From NCBI RefSeq assembly GCF_036088315.1, contig NZ_CP107996.1, positions 3,056,501 through 3,120,500 on the forward strand: a stretch of DNA of 64,000 nucleotides. Direction: 5' to 3'. The notes under the pieces are model-generated. The model did not search any database, had not been told where the DNA came from, and worked only from the letters and a program-made list of their open reading frames with translations. The stretch is from Streptomyces sp. NBC_00344 (GTDB lineage Bacteria; Actinomycetota; Actinomycetes; Streptomycetales; Streptomycetaceae). A program made the position numbers and the translations under genes. Below are positions 44,542 to 53,775 of this stretch, one piece after another; the first letter of the stretch is position 1, and the number at the start of each line of letters is the position of its first letter.

Positions 44542-44577
44542 GGCTGCAGCGGCGGGATCGTCGGGGCCGCAGCAGCC
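44542..44577 (+). terminator. Hairpin downstream of acsA
   Basis: GGCTGCAGCGGC (44542-44553) pairs with 44566-44577 with one mismatch and a 12-base loop, 5 bp after the acsA stop. A second copy of the GGCTGCAGCAGCC core occurs at about 44603-44615. Confidence 0.65.
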
Positions 44578-45194
44578 GAGGCATCCGGAAAGCGGATCAT
44601 CCGAGGCTGCAGCAGCCGGGCGTCCGGGGACAGAACCATCTGACATTGCATCGTCGGAGGTTCGGGACGCTGGGACGCTGTCGATCCTCGGACCTGCTGC
44701 GACCATCCGCATGGCGGTGAATCGCTGCTGCGAAGGCGGGACGGCCGAGCGCCGCAGGCCGTCCCGCGTGAACGTCCGGCCGTGCGTGACCGAGCATGAC
44801 GGCCATGCCCTCGGCAGCGGGGATGCCCTCCCAGGTGGCCGCAACCGGATGGCCGGCAGCCACGCGTGAGAACGTCCGGAGAGGTCAACCGGGGGGCATC
44901 GTCCGGGAGGCCACCCGGGGTGGCACCCATCCGCGGTGGCCGCCCCGGGTCGGCCACCCCACAGCGTTCGCGTGCTGAGCGCCGGCCGACGGCGGGGAAT
45001 GCCCGGCGGCGCAGGTTGTCCGGCCCGGGTTGACGCACCTCGCACATGCCGTGCCGGACCGGCGTCGCCGCATAGGGTGATGCTCATCGGATACTTCCCG
45101 GTGCAGCCCAGTACGGTGTAGCGGAGATCGATGGTGCGCCGGGAAGTCTGGTCGGCATGTGTTCTGTGCTGTCCAACTGACCGGAGGACCCCTC
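44578..45194. other. 617-bp region without a supported gene
   Basis: Open frames here are all arginine/proline-rich and look like non-coding high-G+C sequence. The region has several short GC-rich inverted repeats and must include the nhaA promoter near its right end. I see no RNA gene or mobile-element remnant. Confidence 0.5.
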
Positions 45195-46535
45195 GTGGCC
45201 GCGCCCGACCCGAAACCGAGCTCGAGCCCAGACCCCAGCTCCAGCTCCAGCTCCAGCTCCAGCTCCAGCCGGACATTCCTCGGTCGCCTCCCGCTCCCCG
45301 AACGGACCTATCTCGCGGAAGCGCTGCGCACCGAAACCGTCGGTGGCGTGCTGCTGCTGATCGCTGCGGTCGTTGCCCTGATCTGGGCCAACACCCCTTT
45401 GAGTGACAGCTATCGATCGGTCGGTGCCTTCCATATCGGCCCCGTTGAGCTGGGGCTGCATCTCTCCGTGGAGCACTGGGCAGCCGACGGGCTGATCGCG
45501 ATCTTCTTTTTCGTTGCCGGGATCGAACTCAAACGCGAACTGGTCGCGGGTGAGCTACGGGATCCCAGGCGGGCCGCACTGCCCGTCATCGCGGCGCTCT
45601 GTGGGATGGTCACGCCAGCCCTCGTGTATGCGCTGGTCAACACCATCGGTGAGGGTTCGATGGACGGCTGGGCGGTGCCGACTGCAACCGATATCGCGTT
45701 CGCGCTCGCCGTCCTCGCAGTGATCGGAACGTCGCTGCCGTCGGCGTTGCGCGCGTTTCTGCTGACGCTTGCCGTCGTCGACGATCTGTTCGCCATCCTG
45801 ATCATCGCGGTGTTCTTCACCGAAGACATCGATCTCGCCGCACTCGGCGGCGCCGCACTCGCCCTGGCCGCTTTCTGGCTGCTGCTCCGTATGAACGTGC
45901 ACGGCTGGTACATCTACGTCCCGCTCGCCCTGATCATCTGGGGTCTGATGTACAACAGCGGAGTACACGCCACCGTCGCCGGCGTCGCCATGGGTCTGAT
46001 GCTCCGCTGCACCCGCCGCGAAGGCGAGACTCGTTCTCCCGGTGAGTACATCGAACATCTGGTCCGCCCGTTCTCGGCCGCGATCGCAGTACCTCTGTTC
46101 GCGCTGTTCGCCGCCGGGGTACCCGTCTCGGGCAGCGCGCTCGTCGATGTGTTCAGCAGTCCGGAGACCCTGGGCGTGGTGCTGGGGCTGGTCGTCGGCA
46201 AGACCGTCGGCATCTTCGGCGGTACCTGGCTGACCGCGCGTTTCACGAGGGCAGAGCTCAACAAGGAGCTGGCCTGGCCCGATGTGTTCGCCGTGTCGGC
46301 ACTCGCCGGGATCGGATTCACCGTCTCGCTGCTCATCGGAGAACTCGCCTTCGCCGGAAACAGCACCCTGACCGGTGAGGTCAAGGCGTCCGTGCTGCTG
46401 GGTTCGCTGATCGCTGCCGTGTTCTCTTCCGTACTGCTGAGATTGCGTAACCGCCGGTACCGCGCACTCCACGACAGTGAGGGCGAACCCGCAGAACCTC
46501 CGGCGGGGCGGCACCCCGCAGCGCCTCCCCCCTGA
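45195..46535 (+). CDS. nhaA: Na+/H+ antiporter NhaA
   Basis: A 446-residue NhaA-type antiporter. FFFVAGIELKRELVAGELR, PTATDIAFALAVLAVIG and VVDDLFAILIIAVFFTEDID are the family signatures, the last holding the paired aspartates that bind sodium. There are about eleven membrane helices. The first 30 residues are an unusual Ser/Pro run encoded by the (AGCTCC) repeat. The GTG start is preceded by GGAGG at 7 bases. The protein exports sodium in exchange for protons and supports pH and salt homeostasis. The C-terminal 20 residues are a polar Pro-rich tail. Confidence 0.95.
   Translation: MAAPDPKPSSSPDPSSSSSSSSSSSRTFLGRLPLPERTYLAEALRTETVGGVLLLIAAVVALIWANTPLSDSYRSVGAFHIGPVELGLHLSVEHWAADGLIAIFFFVAGIELKRELVAGELRDPRRAALPVIAALCGMVTPALVYALVNTIGEGSMDGWAVPTATDIAFALAVLAVIGTSLPSALRAFLLTLAVVDDLFAILIIAVFFTEDIDLAALGGAALALAAFWLLLRMNVHGWYIYVPLALIIWGLMYNSGVHATVAGVAMGLMLRCTRREGETRSPGEYIEHLVRPFSAAIAVPLFALFAAGVPVSGSALVDVFSSPETLGVVLGLVVGKTVGIFGGTWLTARFTRAELNKELAWPDVFAVSALAGIGFTVSLLIGELAFAGNSTLTGEVKASVLLGSLIAAVFSSVLLRLRNRRYRALHDSEGEPAEPPAGRHPAAPPP
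45237..45270 (+). repeat. Hexanucleotide repeat (AGCTCC)5 in nhaA
   Basis: Five perfect AGCTCC units and a partial sixth encode a serine run in the cytoplasmic N-terminus of the antiporter. Unit changes would keep the reading frame. Confidence 0.93.
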
Positions 46536-46860
46536 GCCCCCGGCGGCACACCCCACGGAACGTCTCACGGAAGGCCCGGCGGGGCACGAGGCAGCACAGT
46601 CGGATGAGCTCCGGTCGGAGCACGCTCCAGACGCCTCGTCAGAACCCCCCGGTGGAACGTGACATCGCCCGTCGGACGGGTGCAGCAAGCGGGGACGGGG
46701 CCAGTCGGGCATGATCTGACATCGGACCCTCGGAACAGAACCTGTGCAGACACGCATGCGGAACGGAACGTTCGAGAAGACGAAGCAGTACGACGAAGAC
46801 ATCAGACGACAGCTCAAGAAGCAGCCGCAAGACGCCGCGGAAGAGAAGAGGGATTCAGCG
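46536..46860. other. Intergenic region before holin-like gene
   Basis: No supported gene or clear terminator. The frame of the holin-like gene is open back to about 46744 with ATG codons at 46744 and 46756, so a 39-residue N-terminal extension rich in Lys/Gln/Asp cannot be excluded. Confidence 0.45.
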
Positions 46861-47379
46861 ATGAGCCACCCCAGCCGCCCTGTCGGCACCGCCGAGCGCA
46901 GTCTCGGCCAGTTGGTCGCATCGGCGACCGCCGAGATGTCCGCCCTGATGCACGATGAAATCGCCTTGGCCAAGGCCGAACTGCGCCAGGACGTCAAGCG
47001 GGGAGCCACCGGCGGAGCCGCGATCTCCGTAGCAGGAGTGTTCGCACTGTTCTCCCTGCCGGTACTGAGCTTCGCCGCCGCGTACGGCATCCACAATCTG
47101 GGCATGGGCCTTGCCTGGTCGTTCCTGATCGTGGGCGGAGCGTTCCTGCTGCTTGCCGGAATCCTCTCGCTGCTCGCCGTCAACAGGTTCAAGAAGGTCA
47201 AGCCGCCGGAGAAGACCATCGCGTCGGCCAAGGAGACGGCGGCCGTGCTCCAGGGAGTCAAGCCGCATCCCCGCCCCGCCCTGGAGAGGGCAATCGTGGA
47301 CGGCGGTCCGAACGGAAACGCGAACGCCACCCCGGCGGTAACCGACAGGGCTGCGGCTGTGGCACGCTCGTCTGCATGA
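46861..47379 (+). CDS. Phage-holin-family (DUF1469-like) membrane protein
   Basis: A 172-residue protein with an amphipathic N-terminal half (SLGQLVASATAEMSALMHDEIALAKAEL) typical of the actinobacterial putative holin superfamily III. Two membrane helices follow (AGVFALFSLPVLSFAAAYG and LAWSFLIVGGAFLLLAGILSLLA) and then a polar tail. There is no prophage around it, so the name reflects the family rather than lysis. GAGGGATT precedes the ATG. The stop overlaps the start of the hydrolase gene (ATGA), so the two are coupled. Confidence 0.8.
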   Translation: MSHPSRPVGTAERSLGQLVASATAEMSALMHDEIALAKAELRQDVKRGATGGAAISVAGVFALFSLPVLSFAAAYGIHNLGMGLAWSFLIVGGAFLLLAGILSLLAVNRFKKVKPPEKTIASAKETAAVLQGVKPHPRPALERAIVDGGPNGNANATPAVTDRAAAVARSSA

Positions 47380-48302
47380 CCGCTTCTGCCGAATCGGGCT
47401 CCGTCGTACGTCTCGACGGGCCCTGGATCCACCGCGATGTCGCGGCCAATGGTGCCCGCTTTCACATCACGGAGGCCGGTGACGGACCGCTCGTACTGCT
47501 CCTGCACGGGTTCCCGCAGTTCTGGTGGACCTGGCGGCATCAGCTGACGGCGCTCGCCGACGCCGGATTCCGTGCGGTGGCCATGGATCTGCGGGGTGTG
47601 GGCGGCAGCGACCGTACGCCCCGGGGATACGACCCCGCCAACCTCGCTCTCGACATCACCGGGGTGATCCGTTCCCTCGGCGAGCCCGATGCCGCGCTGG
47701 TCGGGCACGATCTGGGCGGCTATCTGGCATGGACGGCTGCCGTGATGCGGCCGAAGCTGGTGCGCCGACTGGCCGTGGCCTCGATGCCCCACCCGCGGCG
47801 CTGGCGCTCCGCGATGCTGTCGGACTTCGGCCAGAGCAGGTCCGGGTCCTACATCTGGGGGTTCCAGCGGCCCTGGCTGCCGGAGCGTCAGCTCACCGCC
47901 GACGACGCGGCTCTGGTGGGCCGCCTGGTACGTGAGTGGTCGGGGCCCGCGCGGCCCGATGACAACGCGGTGGACATGTACCGGCGGGCGATGTCGATCC
48001 CTTCGACGGCCCATTGTTCGATCGAGCCGTACCGGTGGATGGTGCGCTCGCTGGCGCGTCCCGACGGCATCCAGTTCAACCGGCGGATGAAGCGCCCGGT
48101 CCGGGTTCCGACGCTGCATCTGCACGGATCGCTCGACCCGGTGATGCGCACCCGCAGTGCGGCAGGGTCGGGGCAGTACGTCGAAGCGCCGTATCGCTGG
48201 CGGCTGTTCGACGGCCTGGGGCACTTCCCGCAGGAGGAGGACCCCGCCGCCTTCTCGGCAGAGCTCATCAACTGGCTCAGGGATCCGGAACCTGACCGGT
48301 GA
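47376..48302 (+). CDS. Alpha/beta hydrolase, epoxide-hydrolase type
   Basis: A 308-residue alpha/beta-hydrolase. LLLHGFPQFWWTWRHQL holds the HGxP oxyanion motif, VGHDLGGYLAW has aspartate as the nucleophile (as in epoxide hydrolases and haloalkane dehalogenases), HGSLDPVM supplies the acid, and GLGHFPQEE the histidine. The favoured activity is epoxide hydrolysis, but the cap domain cannot be assigned a substrate. It is coupled to the holin-like gene. Its stop codon lies in the first unit of a short minisatellite. Confidence 0.88.
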   Translation: MTASAESGSVVRLDGPWIHRDVAANGARFHITEAGDGPLVLLLHGFPQFWWTWRHQLTALADAGFRAVAMDLRGVGGSDRTPRGYDPANLALDITGVIRSLGEPDAALVGHDLGGYLAWTAAVMRPKLVRRLAVASMPHPRRWRSAMLSDFGQSRSGSYIWGFQRPWLPERQLTADDAALVGRLVREWSGPARPDDNAVDMYRRAMSIPSTAHCSIEPYRWMVRSLARPDGIQFNRRMKRPVRVPTLHLHGSLDPVMRTRSAAGSGQYVEAPYRWRLFDGLGHFPQEEDPAAFSAELINWLRDPEPDR

Positions 48303-48425
48303 CCCGACCAGACCTGACCAGTGACCCGACGACCGGTGACCCGGCCAGGGCCCGACCGGTGACCCGACGACCGGTGACCCGACGACCGCTGACCCGACCG
48401 GTGATCCGACAACCGGTCGCCTGAC
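48295..48425. repeat. Degenerate 15-bp minisatellite
   Basis: About seven copies of a unit close to ACCGGTGACCCGACG, with changes such as AGTGACCCGAC and GGTGATCCGAC, begin inside the last codons of the hydrolase gene and run 125 bp into the convergent gap. Confidence 0.85.
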
Positions 48426-48879
48426 CGTGGGCCCCGGCGGCGACGACGGGTGCCCAACGGATGCCCGGCGGGACTTCGCAGGAGACCTGACGGCGGCTCT
48501 GGCACCCGGCCCGACCAGACCTTCCCGGGGGCCTGATGCGGCCCGTGCTCGTGACCCGGCCGTAGACCACCCGGCAACCACGTGGGAACGCTTGTCCTAC
48601 GAACAGCCAAATGCCTGGCGCATACGCCAATTGGCCCCCCGAGGCGCGATTACCGACCTTGAGGCACGGGCAAACGTCGGGGTATGGGCTGGACGCACGA
48701 CTACGGTGACGCAGCACGCAACCGCCGCTCGACCACAGGTCCGAGCACCCACGAGAGGGGCGGCCCGCGTATCCGGGCGCTCGATTCCCGTCTCGGTATT
48801 CCGCGCATAATCCGCCGCCGGGCTCGCTGGGTCTCGGCCCGGCTGCGGCATTCCAGGCCTTGACCGGCCGCTCTGAGGT
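48426..48879. other. 454-bp convergent intergenic region
   Basis: Nothing codes convincingly here. A few short arginine/proline-rich frames are open on both strands, but none has a ribosome site or a familiar sequence. The stretch 48590-48670 is less G+C-rich. Confidence 0.45.
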
Positions 48880-50250
48880 TCAGCGCATCCTGAGGTAGTC
48901 GAGGCCCGGGTGGACACCCCGGTAACCATCGAGCAGCCGCCTCGCCACATTCACGGAATCGACCAGCGGGTGCAGTGCGAACGCCTGCACTGCCGCCCGC
49001 GCCGATCCGCTCTCCGCCGCTTCCAGTACGCAGCGTTCGACGGCCTTCACGGCGGTCACAAGACCGGCCTCGTGGCCCGCCAGCTGCGTGACCGGCAACG
49101 GCCGCGGACCGTTCGCGTCGACCCTGCACGGGACCTCGATGACGGCTGTCGCGTCGAGGACACCGAGGGTGCCGCGGTTGGGGACGTTGAGGATGAGCGT
49201 GGTTTCCTCGCCCCTGGCGATGGCCCTCATCAGGGCGAGCGCGACCTTTTCGTACCCACCGGACTCCAGGTCGTCGGCGGCCCGCTCGCCCGCTCCCGCG
49301 GTCTCGCGGTTCTCCGCCATGTAGGTCGCCTCACGCTCGGCGCGCGTGCTGTCCCAGGCCTGCCAGGCCGGCGTCGCGGAGTGCGCCATCCGGTCGTAGA
49401 ACCGCGCTTGCTGGTCGTGGAGGAATGCGCCGCGGGTCTGTTCGGCCTGCCGGTAGGAGGCGACCGTCTCGCGGTTGAAGTAGTAGTAGTGCAGATACTC
49501 GTTGGGCACCGAGCGGATGGTGCGCAGCCACTCCGCGCCGAAGAGCTTGCCCTCCTCGAAGGAGGTCAGCAGCGCCTCGTCCTCGAACAGCGCCGGCAGC
49601 AGATTCCGCTCGGCGCCGTCCTCGCCGTCCGCCACGCCGGCGTACAGCCCGCGCAGCCATCCCAGATGGTTGAGACCGACGTAGTCGAACCGGGCGCGAT
49701 CGGGGTCGGTCCCCAGCGTGCGGGCGACCCTGCGCCCGAGCCCCACCGGTGAGTCGCAGATGCCGATGACCCGGCTGCCGAGCTGCGCGGCCATCGCCTC
49801 GGTCACCAGACCTGCCGGATTGGTGAAGTTGATGACCCAGGCGTCCGGAGCGATCCTGGCGACGCGTTCGGCGATGTCCACGGCGACCGGAACCGTCCGC
49901 AGTCCGTAGGCGATCCCGCCCGCGCCGACGGTCTCCTGACCCAGCACGCCCTCTGCCAGGGCCACCCGTTCGTCGGCGGCACGGCCCGCGAGACCGCCGA
50001 CCCGGATCGCCGAGAACACGAAGTCGGCGCCGCGCAGGGCGTCGTCGAGGTCAGTGGTGGTACGGACCTCCGGCGCATCCGGCATACCCGCCGCCTGGTC
50101 GGCGAGCACCCGCGCGACCGCGGTCAGCCGGGCCGGGTCCACGTCGTGCAGCGTGACATGGGTGACCCGGCCGGCCGCGTGGTCGCGCAGCAGCGCGCCG
50201 TACACCAGCGGTACGCGGAAACCTCCGCCGCCGATGACGGTGAGCCTCAC
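48880..50250 (-). CDS. GH4 family glycosidase (6-phospho-beta-glucosidase type)
   Basis: A 456-residue NAD- and metal-dependent glycosidase. LTVIGGGGFRVPLVYGAL is the nucleotide-binding loop, ICDSPVGLG has the metal-binding cysteine and YVGLNHLGWL the metal-binding histidine. The rest, such as RSVPNEYLHYYYF, is typical of GH4. The family uses a redox-elimination mechanism on 6-phospho- or unphosphorylated glycosides. I chose the GTG that overlaps the protease stop (GTGA), with AGGGA upstream, over an ATG three codons earlier with no proper ribosome site. No PTS or sugar transporter gene is adjacent. Confidence 0.9.
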   Translation of the reverse strand: MRLTVIGGGGFRVPLVYGALLRDHAAGRVTHVTLHDVDPARLTAVARVLADQAAGMPDAPEVRTTTDLDDALRGADFVFSAIRVGGLAGRAADERVALAEGVLGQETVGAGGIAYGLRTVPVAVDIAERVARIAPDAWVINFTNPAGLVTEAMAAQLGSRVIGICDSPVGLGRRVARTLGTDPDRARFDYVGLNHLGWLRGLYAGVADGEDGAERNLLPALFEDEALLTSFEEGKLFGAEWLRTIRSVPNEYLHYYYFNRETVASYRQAEQTRGAFLHDQQARFYDRMAHSATPAWQAWDSTRAEREATYMAENRETAGAGERAADDLESGGYEKVALALMRAIARGEETTLILNVPNRGTLGVLDATAVIEVPCRVDANGPRPLPVTQLAGHEAGLVTAVKAVERCVLEAAESGSARAAVQAFALHPLVDSVNVARRLLDGYRGVHPGLDYLRMR

Positions 50251-51452
50251 AGTGCGCATCCCTGGGTGTCGACCTGCTGGTTCGCCGAGCGGCCCTGGGC
50301 GATGTCCTGGCGGATCTCGTCGGCCGACAGGGCGTAGCCGGTATGGGTGTCGTCCAGCGACTTGGCGAAGACCACCCCGTAGACCCGGCCGTCGGGTGTC
50401 AGCAGCGGGCCGCCGGAGTTCCCCTGGCGGACGGTGGTGAAGAGTGAGTAGACGTCCCGGGTCACCGTGCCGCGGTGGTAGATGTCCGGGCCGCTGGCGT
50501 TGATGCGGCCGCGGACACGGGCGGAGCGGACGTCGTACGAGCCGTTCTCCGGGAAGCCGGCGACGATCGCGCTGTCGCCGCTGCGGGCGTCGTGGTTGGT
50601 GTCGGTGAACCGCAGCACGGGGGCGTTCAGGTCCGGCACGTCCAGCACGGCGATGTCGCGAGCCCAGTCGTAGAGCACGACCTTCGCGTCGTACAGCTTG
50701 CCCTCGCCGCCGATCTGCACCGTCGGCTCGTCGACACCGCCGACCACGTGGGCGTTGGTGACCACCCGGCGGTTCGCGACGACGAAGCCCGAGCCCTCCA
50801 GTACCTTGCTGCAGCTCTGCGCGGTGCCGACGACCTTGACGACGGACCTCCGCGCGGTCTCCACGACCGGGCTGTTGGCAAGGGCGGGGTCGGGCGGGCT
50901 GACCTCGGTGATCGGTTCGTTGGCGAAGGGGCTGAAGACTTCGGGAAAGCCGTTCTGGGCGAGCACCGACGAGAAGTCGGCGAACCAGTTGTTGGCTTGG
51001 GGCGGCGCCACCCGGGAGACACCGAGAAGCACCTTGGAGCTTCGGACCTCCTTGCCCAGGGTGGGCAGCGTGGTGCCCGCCAAGGCCGATCCGATCAGCC
51101 AGGCGACCGCCAGCATCGCGAACACATTGACCAGCGCGCCGCCGGTGGCGTCCAGGGCGCGCGCCGGAGACCAGGTGATGAAGCGGCGGAGTCTGTTGCC
51201 CAGATGTGTGGTGAAGGCCTGTCCGACGGACGCACACACGATCACGACAACGACGGCGATGACGGTCGCCGCCGTGGAGACGTCGGACTTCTCCGTGAGC
51301 TGATCCCAGATGATCGGCAGCAGATAGACGGCGATCAGGCCGCCGCCGAGGAAGCCGATCACCGACAGGATGCCGACGACGAAACCCTGTCGGTAGCCGA
51401 TGACCGCGAACCACACGGCGGCCAGCAGCAGCAGGATATCCAGCACGTTCAC
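50247..51452 (-). CDS. MarP-like membrane-anchored serine protease (CvpA + trypsin-like)
   Basis: A 401-residue protein. Four N-terminal helices (residues about 1-125) belong to the CvpA/colicin V production family. The extracytoplasmic part is a chymotrypsin-fold protease with the catalytic histidine in TNAHVVGG, aspartate in ARDIAVLDV and serine in RQGNSGGPLL. Two cysteines (SCSKVLEG and the C-terminal TQGCAL) could form the redox-sensitive disulphide known in M. tuberculosis MarP (Rv3671c), which protects against acid and oxidative stress. GTG start. It is overlapped by the GH4 gene downstream. Confidence 0.92.
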   Translation of the reverse strand: MNVLDILLLLAAVWFAVIGYRQGFVVGILSVIGFLGGGLIAVYLLPIIWDQLTEKSDVSTAATVIAVVVVIVCASVGQAFTTHLGNRLRRFITWSPARALDATGGALVNVFAMLAVAWLIGSALAGTTLPTLGKEVRSSKVLLGVSRVAPPQANNWFADFSSVLAQNGFPEVFSPFANEPITEVSPPDPALANSPVVETARRSVVKVVGTAQSCSKVLEGSGFVVANRRVVTNAHVVGGVDEPTVQIGGEGKLYDAKVVLYDWARDIAVLDVPDLNAPVLRFTDTNHDARSGDSAIVAGFPENGSYDVRSARVRGRINASGPDIYHRGTVTRDVYSLFTTVRQGNSGGPLLTPDGRVYGVVFAKSLDDTHTGYALSADEIRQDIAQGRSANQQVDTQGCAL

Positions 51453-51569
51453 CGTCGTGAGCCTCGCTTTTCGTCGCCGGTCACGATCATCCGGCCTGTG
51501 GTGCGGTCCCCGGGAGGGCCGCGACGGTTCGCGGCGTCCCCCAGGTGGCGCAGTACGTCGGCCAGCCTG

Positions 51570-52280
51570 TCATGAGCGCCAGTCGAGCGGGACCTGCTTG
51601 GTGCGGTCCCATGGACGCTCCCAGCCGGAGAAGTGCAGGATTCGGTCGATCACTCCGGCGGTGAATCCCCAGACCAGGGCGGATTCGACCAGAAATGCGG
51701 GGCCCCGGTGACCGCTGGGATGGACGGTTGTCACCCGGTTGGCGGGGTCCGTGAGATCCGCCACGGGGACCGTGAAGACCCGGGCGGTCTCCCCGCTGTC
51801 CACGGCCCGCACCGGTGTGGGCTCACGCCACCACCCGAGCACCGGCGTCACGACGAAACCGCTGACCGGGATGTAGAGCCGGGGCAGCACGCCGAAGAGC
51901 TGGACACCCGACGGATCGAGTCCGGTCTCCTCCTCGGCCTCGCGCAGGGCAGCCCGCAGCGGCCCGGTGGTCTCCGGGTCACCGTCCTCCGGGTCGAGGG
52001 AGCCGCCCGGGAAGGAGGGCTGTCCGGCGTGCGACCGCAGGCTGCCGGCTCGCTCCATCAGCAGCAGCTCCGGCCCGGATCCGCCCTCGCCGAAGAGGAT
52101 CAGCACGGCGGACTGCCGTCCGCTGCCGCTCTCCGGCGGCAGGAACCTGCTGAGCTGCTCGGGCTGGACGGTCCCGGCTGCCTTCACCACAGGCGCCAGC
52201 CATCCGGGCAGGCCGCGGTCCGTCACGACGACCGGGCCCTCCTGGGCCCGGCCTGTGTGGGTATCTCCAGCGCGCTTCAT
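51570..52280 (-). CDS. NUDIX hydrolase, CoA pyrophosphatase type
   Basis: A 236-residue NUDIX enzyme. The CoA-specific motif LLMERAGSLRSHAGQPSFPGG (given here as its two halves LLMERAGSLRS and HAGQPSFPGG) runs into the NUDIX box, whose core reads REAEEETGLDP. Such enzymes cleave CoA to 3',5'-ADP and phosphopantetheine. The ATG at 52280 is preferred over a TTG seven codons upstream. The M. tuberculosis equivalent, Rv3672c, also lies between marP and nth. Confidence 0.9.
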   Translation of the reverse strand: MKRAGDTHTGRAQEGPVVVTDRGLPGWLAPVVKAAGTVQPEQLSRFLPPESGSGRQSAVLILFGEGGSGPELLLMERAGSLRSHAGQPSFPGGSLDPEDGDPETTGPLRAALREAEEETGLDPSGVQLFGVLPRLYIPVSGFVVTPVLGWWREPTPVRAVDSGETARVFTVPVADLTDPANRVTTVHPSGHRGPAFLVESALVWGFTAGVIDRILHFSGWERPWDRTKQVPLDWRS

Positions 52281-52335
52281 CGGCACCCCCGCCTTTCCCA
52301 ACGCCTGCGGCCGGTCCGATCGTTCCGTCCCGCTG

Positions 52336-53454
52336 TCACCCGGCCGCCAGCGGGGGAGCAGGCTGCCCCGGATAGCCGGCCGGGGGCTTCAGCCGCTGAC
52401 CGGGATAGCCGCCCTTCTCATACTTCAGGAGCTTCTGCGCCTTCTCGGGGTCGGTCTCACCCTCGCCGTACGAGGGGCACAGCGGTGCGATCGGGCAGGC
52501 GCCGCAGGCCGGCTTACGGGCGTGGCAGATCCGGCGGCCGTGGAAGACGACGCGGTGCGAGAGCATCGTCCAGTCGCTCTTGGGGAAGAGCGCACAGATC
52601 TCCGCCTCGACCTTCTCCGGATCCTCCTGGGCCGTCCACTTCCAGCGGCGCACCAGCCGTCCGAAGTGGGTGTCCACCGTGATCCCCGGCACGCCGAAGG
52701 CATTCCCCAGCACCACGTTGGCCGTCTTGCGCCCGACACCCGGGAGCGTCACCAGATCCTCCAGGCGGCCCGGCACCTCTCCCCCGAAGTTGTCCCGCAG
52801 CGCCGTGGAGAGGCCCAGGACGGATCTGGTCTTCGCCCGGAAGAAGCCGGTCGGCCGGAGAATCTGTTCCAGCTTCTCGGGGTCGGCGGCCGCCATGTCC
52901 TCGGGCGTCGGGTAAGCCGCGAAGAGCGCGGGCGTCGTCTGGTTGACCCGCAGGTCGGTGGTCTGAGCGGAGAGGACCGTGGCCAGCAGCAGCTGGAAGG
53001 GGTTCTCGAAATCGAGCTCGGGGTGGGCGTACGGATAGACGTCGGCGAGCTCCCGGTTGATCCGACGCGCCCGGCGGACCAGAGCCGTGCGGGATTCGGA
53101 CGCGGGAATTCTGACGGCTTTCACCGCCCGTTCGGACTTCACGGGCGTCTTCGCGGCCTTCACGGGCGTCTTCGCGGACTTTGCGGGCGCCTTCGCAGCC
53201 TTTGCGGGCGCCTTGGAGGACTTCGCAGATGTCTTCGCAGTCTTAGCGGGCACCCTCGACGACTCTGCTCGCACAGGCGCACCTGCGGCGTCGCCGACCG
53301 CCGCCTCGGCAGACTCACCGGACTTCGCCGTCTTCGCGCTCGTGCGCGGCGCAGCCGCCTTCTTCGCGGGCTTCCGCTTCTGTTCGGCCTTCTCCGCAGG
53401 CACGTGGCCCTCCGCTCCCTTGTCTCCCTCTGATGGCTCAGCCGTCTCAGCCAT
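52336..53454 (-). CDS. nth: Endonuclease III with Lys/Ala-rich N-terminal extension
   Basis: A 372-residue DNA glycosylase/AP lyase for oxidised pyrimidines. The helix-hairpin-helix [14 protein letters not shown] carries the catalytic lysine, [11 protein letters not shown] the catalytic aspartate, and [17 protein letters not shown] the 4Fe-4S cluster (C-x6-C-x2-C-x5-C). The first 120 residues are a low-complexity tail of PAKTAK/KAPAK-like repeats, resembling histone-H1-type or TopA tails and likely to bind DNA. Ordinary Nth proteins have 210-250 residues. The ATG lies at the start of the extension. The divergent crp gene is 321 bp away. Confidence 0.95.
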   Translation of the reverse strand: MAETAEPSEGDKGAEGHVPAEKAEQKRKPAKKAAAPRTSAKTAKSGESAEAAVGDAAGAPVRAESSRVPAKTAKTSAKSSKAPAKAAKAPAKSAKTPVKAAKTPVKSERAVKAVRIPASESRTALVRRARRINRELADVYPYAHPELDFENPFQLLLATVLSAQTTDLRVNQTTPALFAAYPTPEDMAAADPEKLEQILRPTGFFRAKTRSVLGLSTALRDNFGGEVPGRLEDLVTLPGVGRKTANVVLGNAFGVPGITVDTHFGRLVRRWKWTAQEDPEKVEAEICALFPKSDWTMLSHRVVFHGRRICHARKPACGACPIAPLCPSYGEGETDPEKAQKLLKYEKGGYPGQRLKPPAGYPGQPAPPLAAG

Positions 53455-53775
53455 CTAGGGCCCCTTCACCGGTTTGGCCGCGTTTACGGCTTTCTTCGCC
53501 CGGGTGGGCGACTGTTCGCCCACAGCAGAATTATTGCTCGCCGGCACCCGTTCAGCCCCCCTTGACCCGTACTCTCACGGCGTTTTGGACACCCGGCCAG
53601 ACTAGAGCCAGCCACCGACATCCGCCCCGGTCACAGCCAATCACCAACCCAATCGGCCCCCTCCCGCACAAGCCGGAAAGGCGGTACGTCAAACTTGTGA
53701 CTGATCACACTGATTGACCCGTCCGGCATGATGGGGTCAGCCGGTCCCCTGAGCAGGTCGACAAGGAGAGAACTC
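53455..53775. promoter_or_regulatory. Divergent nth-crp intergenic region
   Basis: The region contains the promoters of nth and crp. A candidate Crp-type palindrome lies at 53696-53709. The stretch 53580-53730 is relatively A+T-rich. No gene is visible. Confidence 0.55.
53696..53709. promoter_or_regulatory. Candidate Crp-type palindrome upstream of crp
   Basis: TGTGA-CTGA-TCACA carries the two half-sites of CRP operators but with a 4-base spacer instead of 6. The overlapping GTG-N8-CAC fits the Streptomyces Crp motif GTG(N)6GNCAC except for the G. It is about 67 bp before the crp start. Confidence 0.4.

Noticed and set aside
44578..45194. Hypothetical minus-strand gene between acsA and nhaA
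   Set aside because: Frames there overlap the acsA end or the nhaA start and encode Arg/Pro/Ser-rich low-complexity sequence without a ribosome site.
46861..47379. Prophage remnant suggested by the holin-family protein
   Set aside because: No other phage gene, integrase or attachment site is near. This family is a common actinobacterial membrane protein.
48295..48425. CRISPR array
   Set aside because: The units are 15 bp, degenerate and nearly contiguous, without uniform repeats of 25-37 bp or unique spacers, and no cas gene is in the window.
45555..48581. 1008-codon minus-strand frame opposite nhaA, the holin-like gene and the hydrolase
   Set aside because: It overlaps three genes with clear families and crosses the minisatellite. 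Its translation is low-complexity.
50259..51414. Fusion of the GH4 gene with an upstream in-frame extension
   Set aside because: The upstream part is a shadow of the MarP-like protease gene. The GH4 nucleotide-binding motif starts right after the GTG at 50250.
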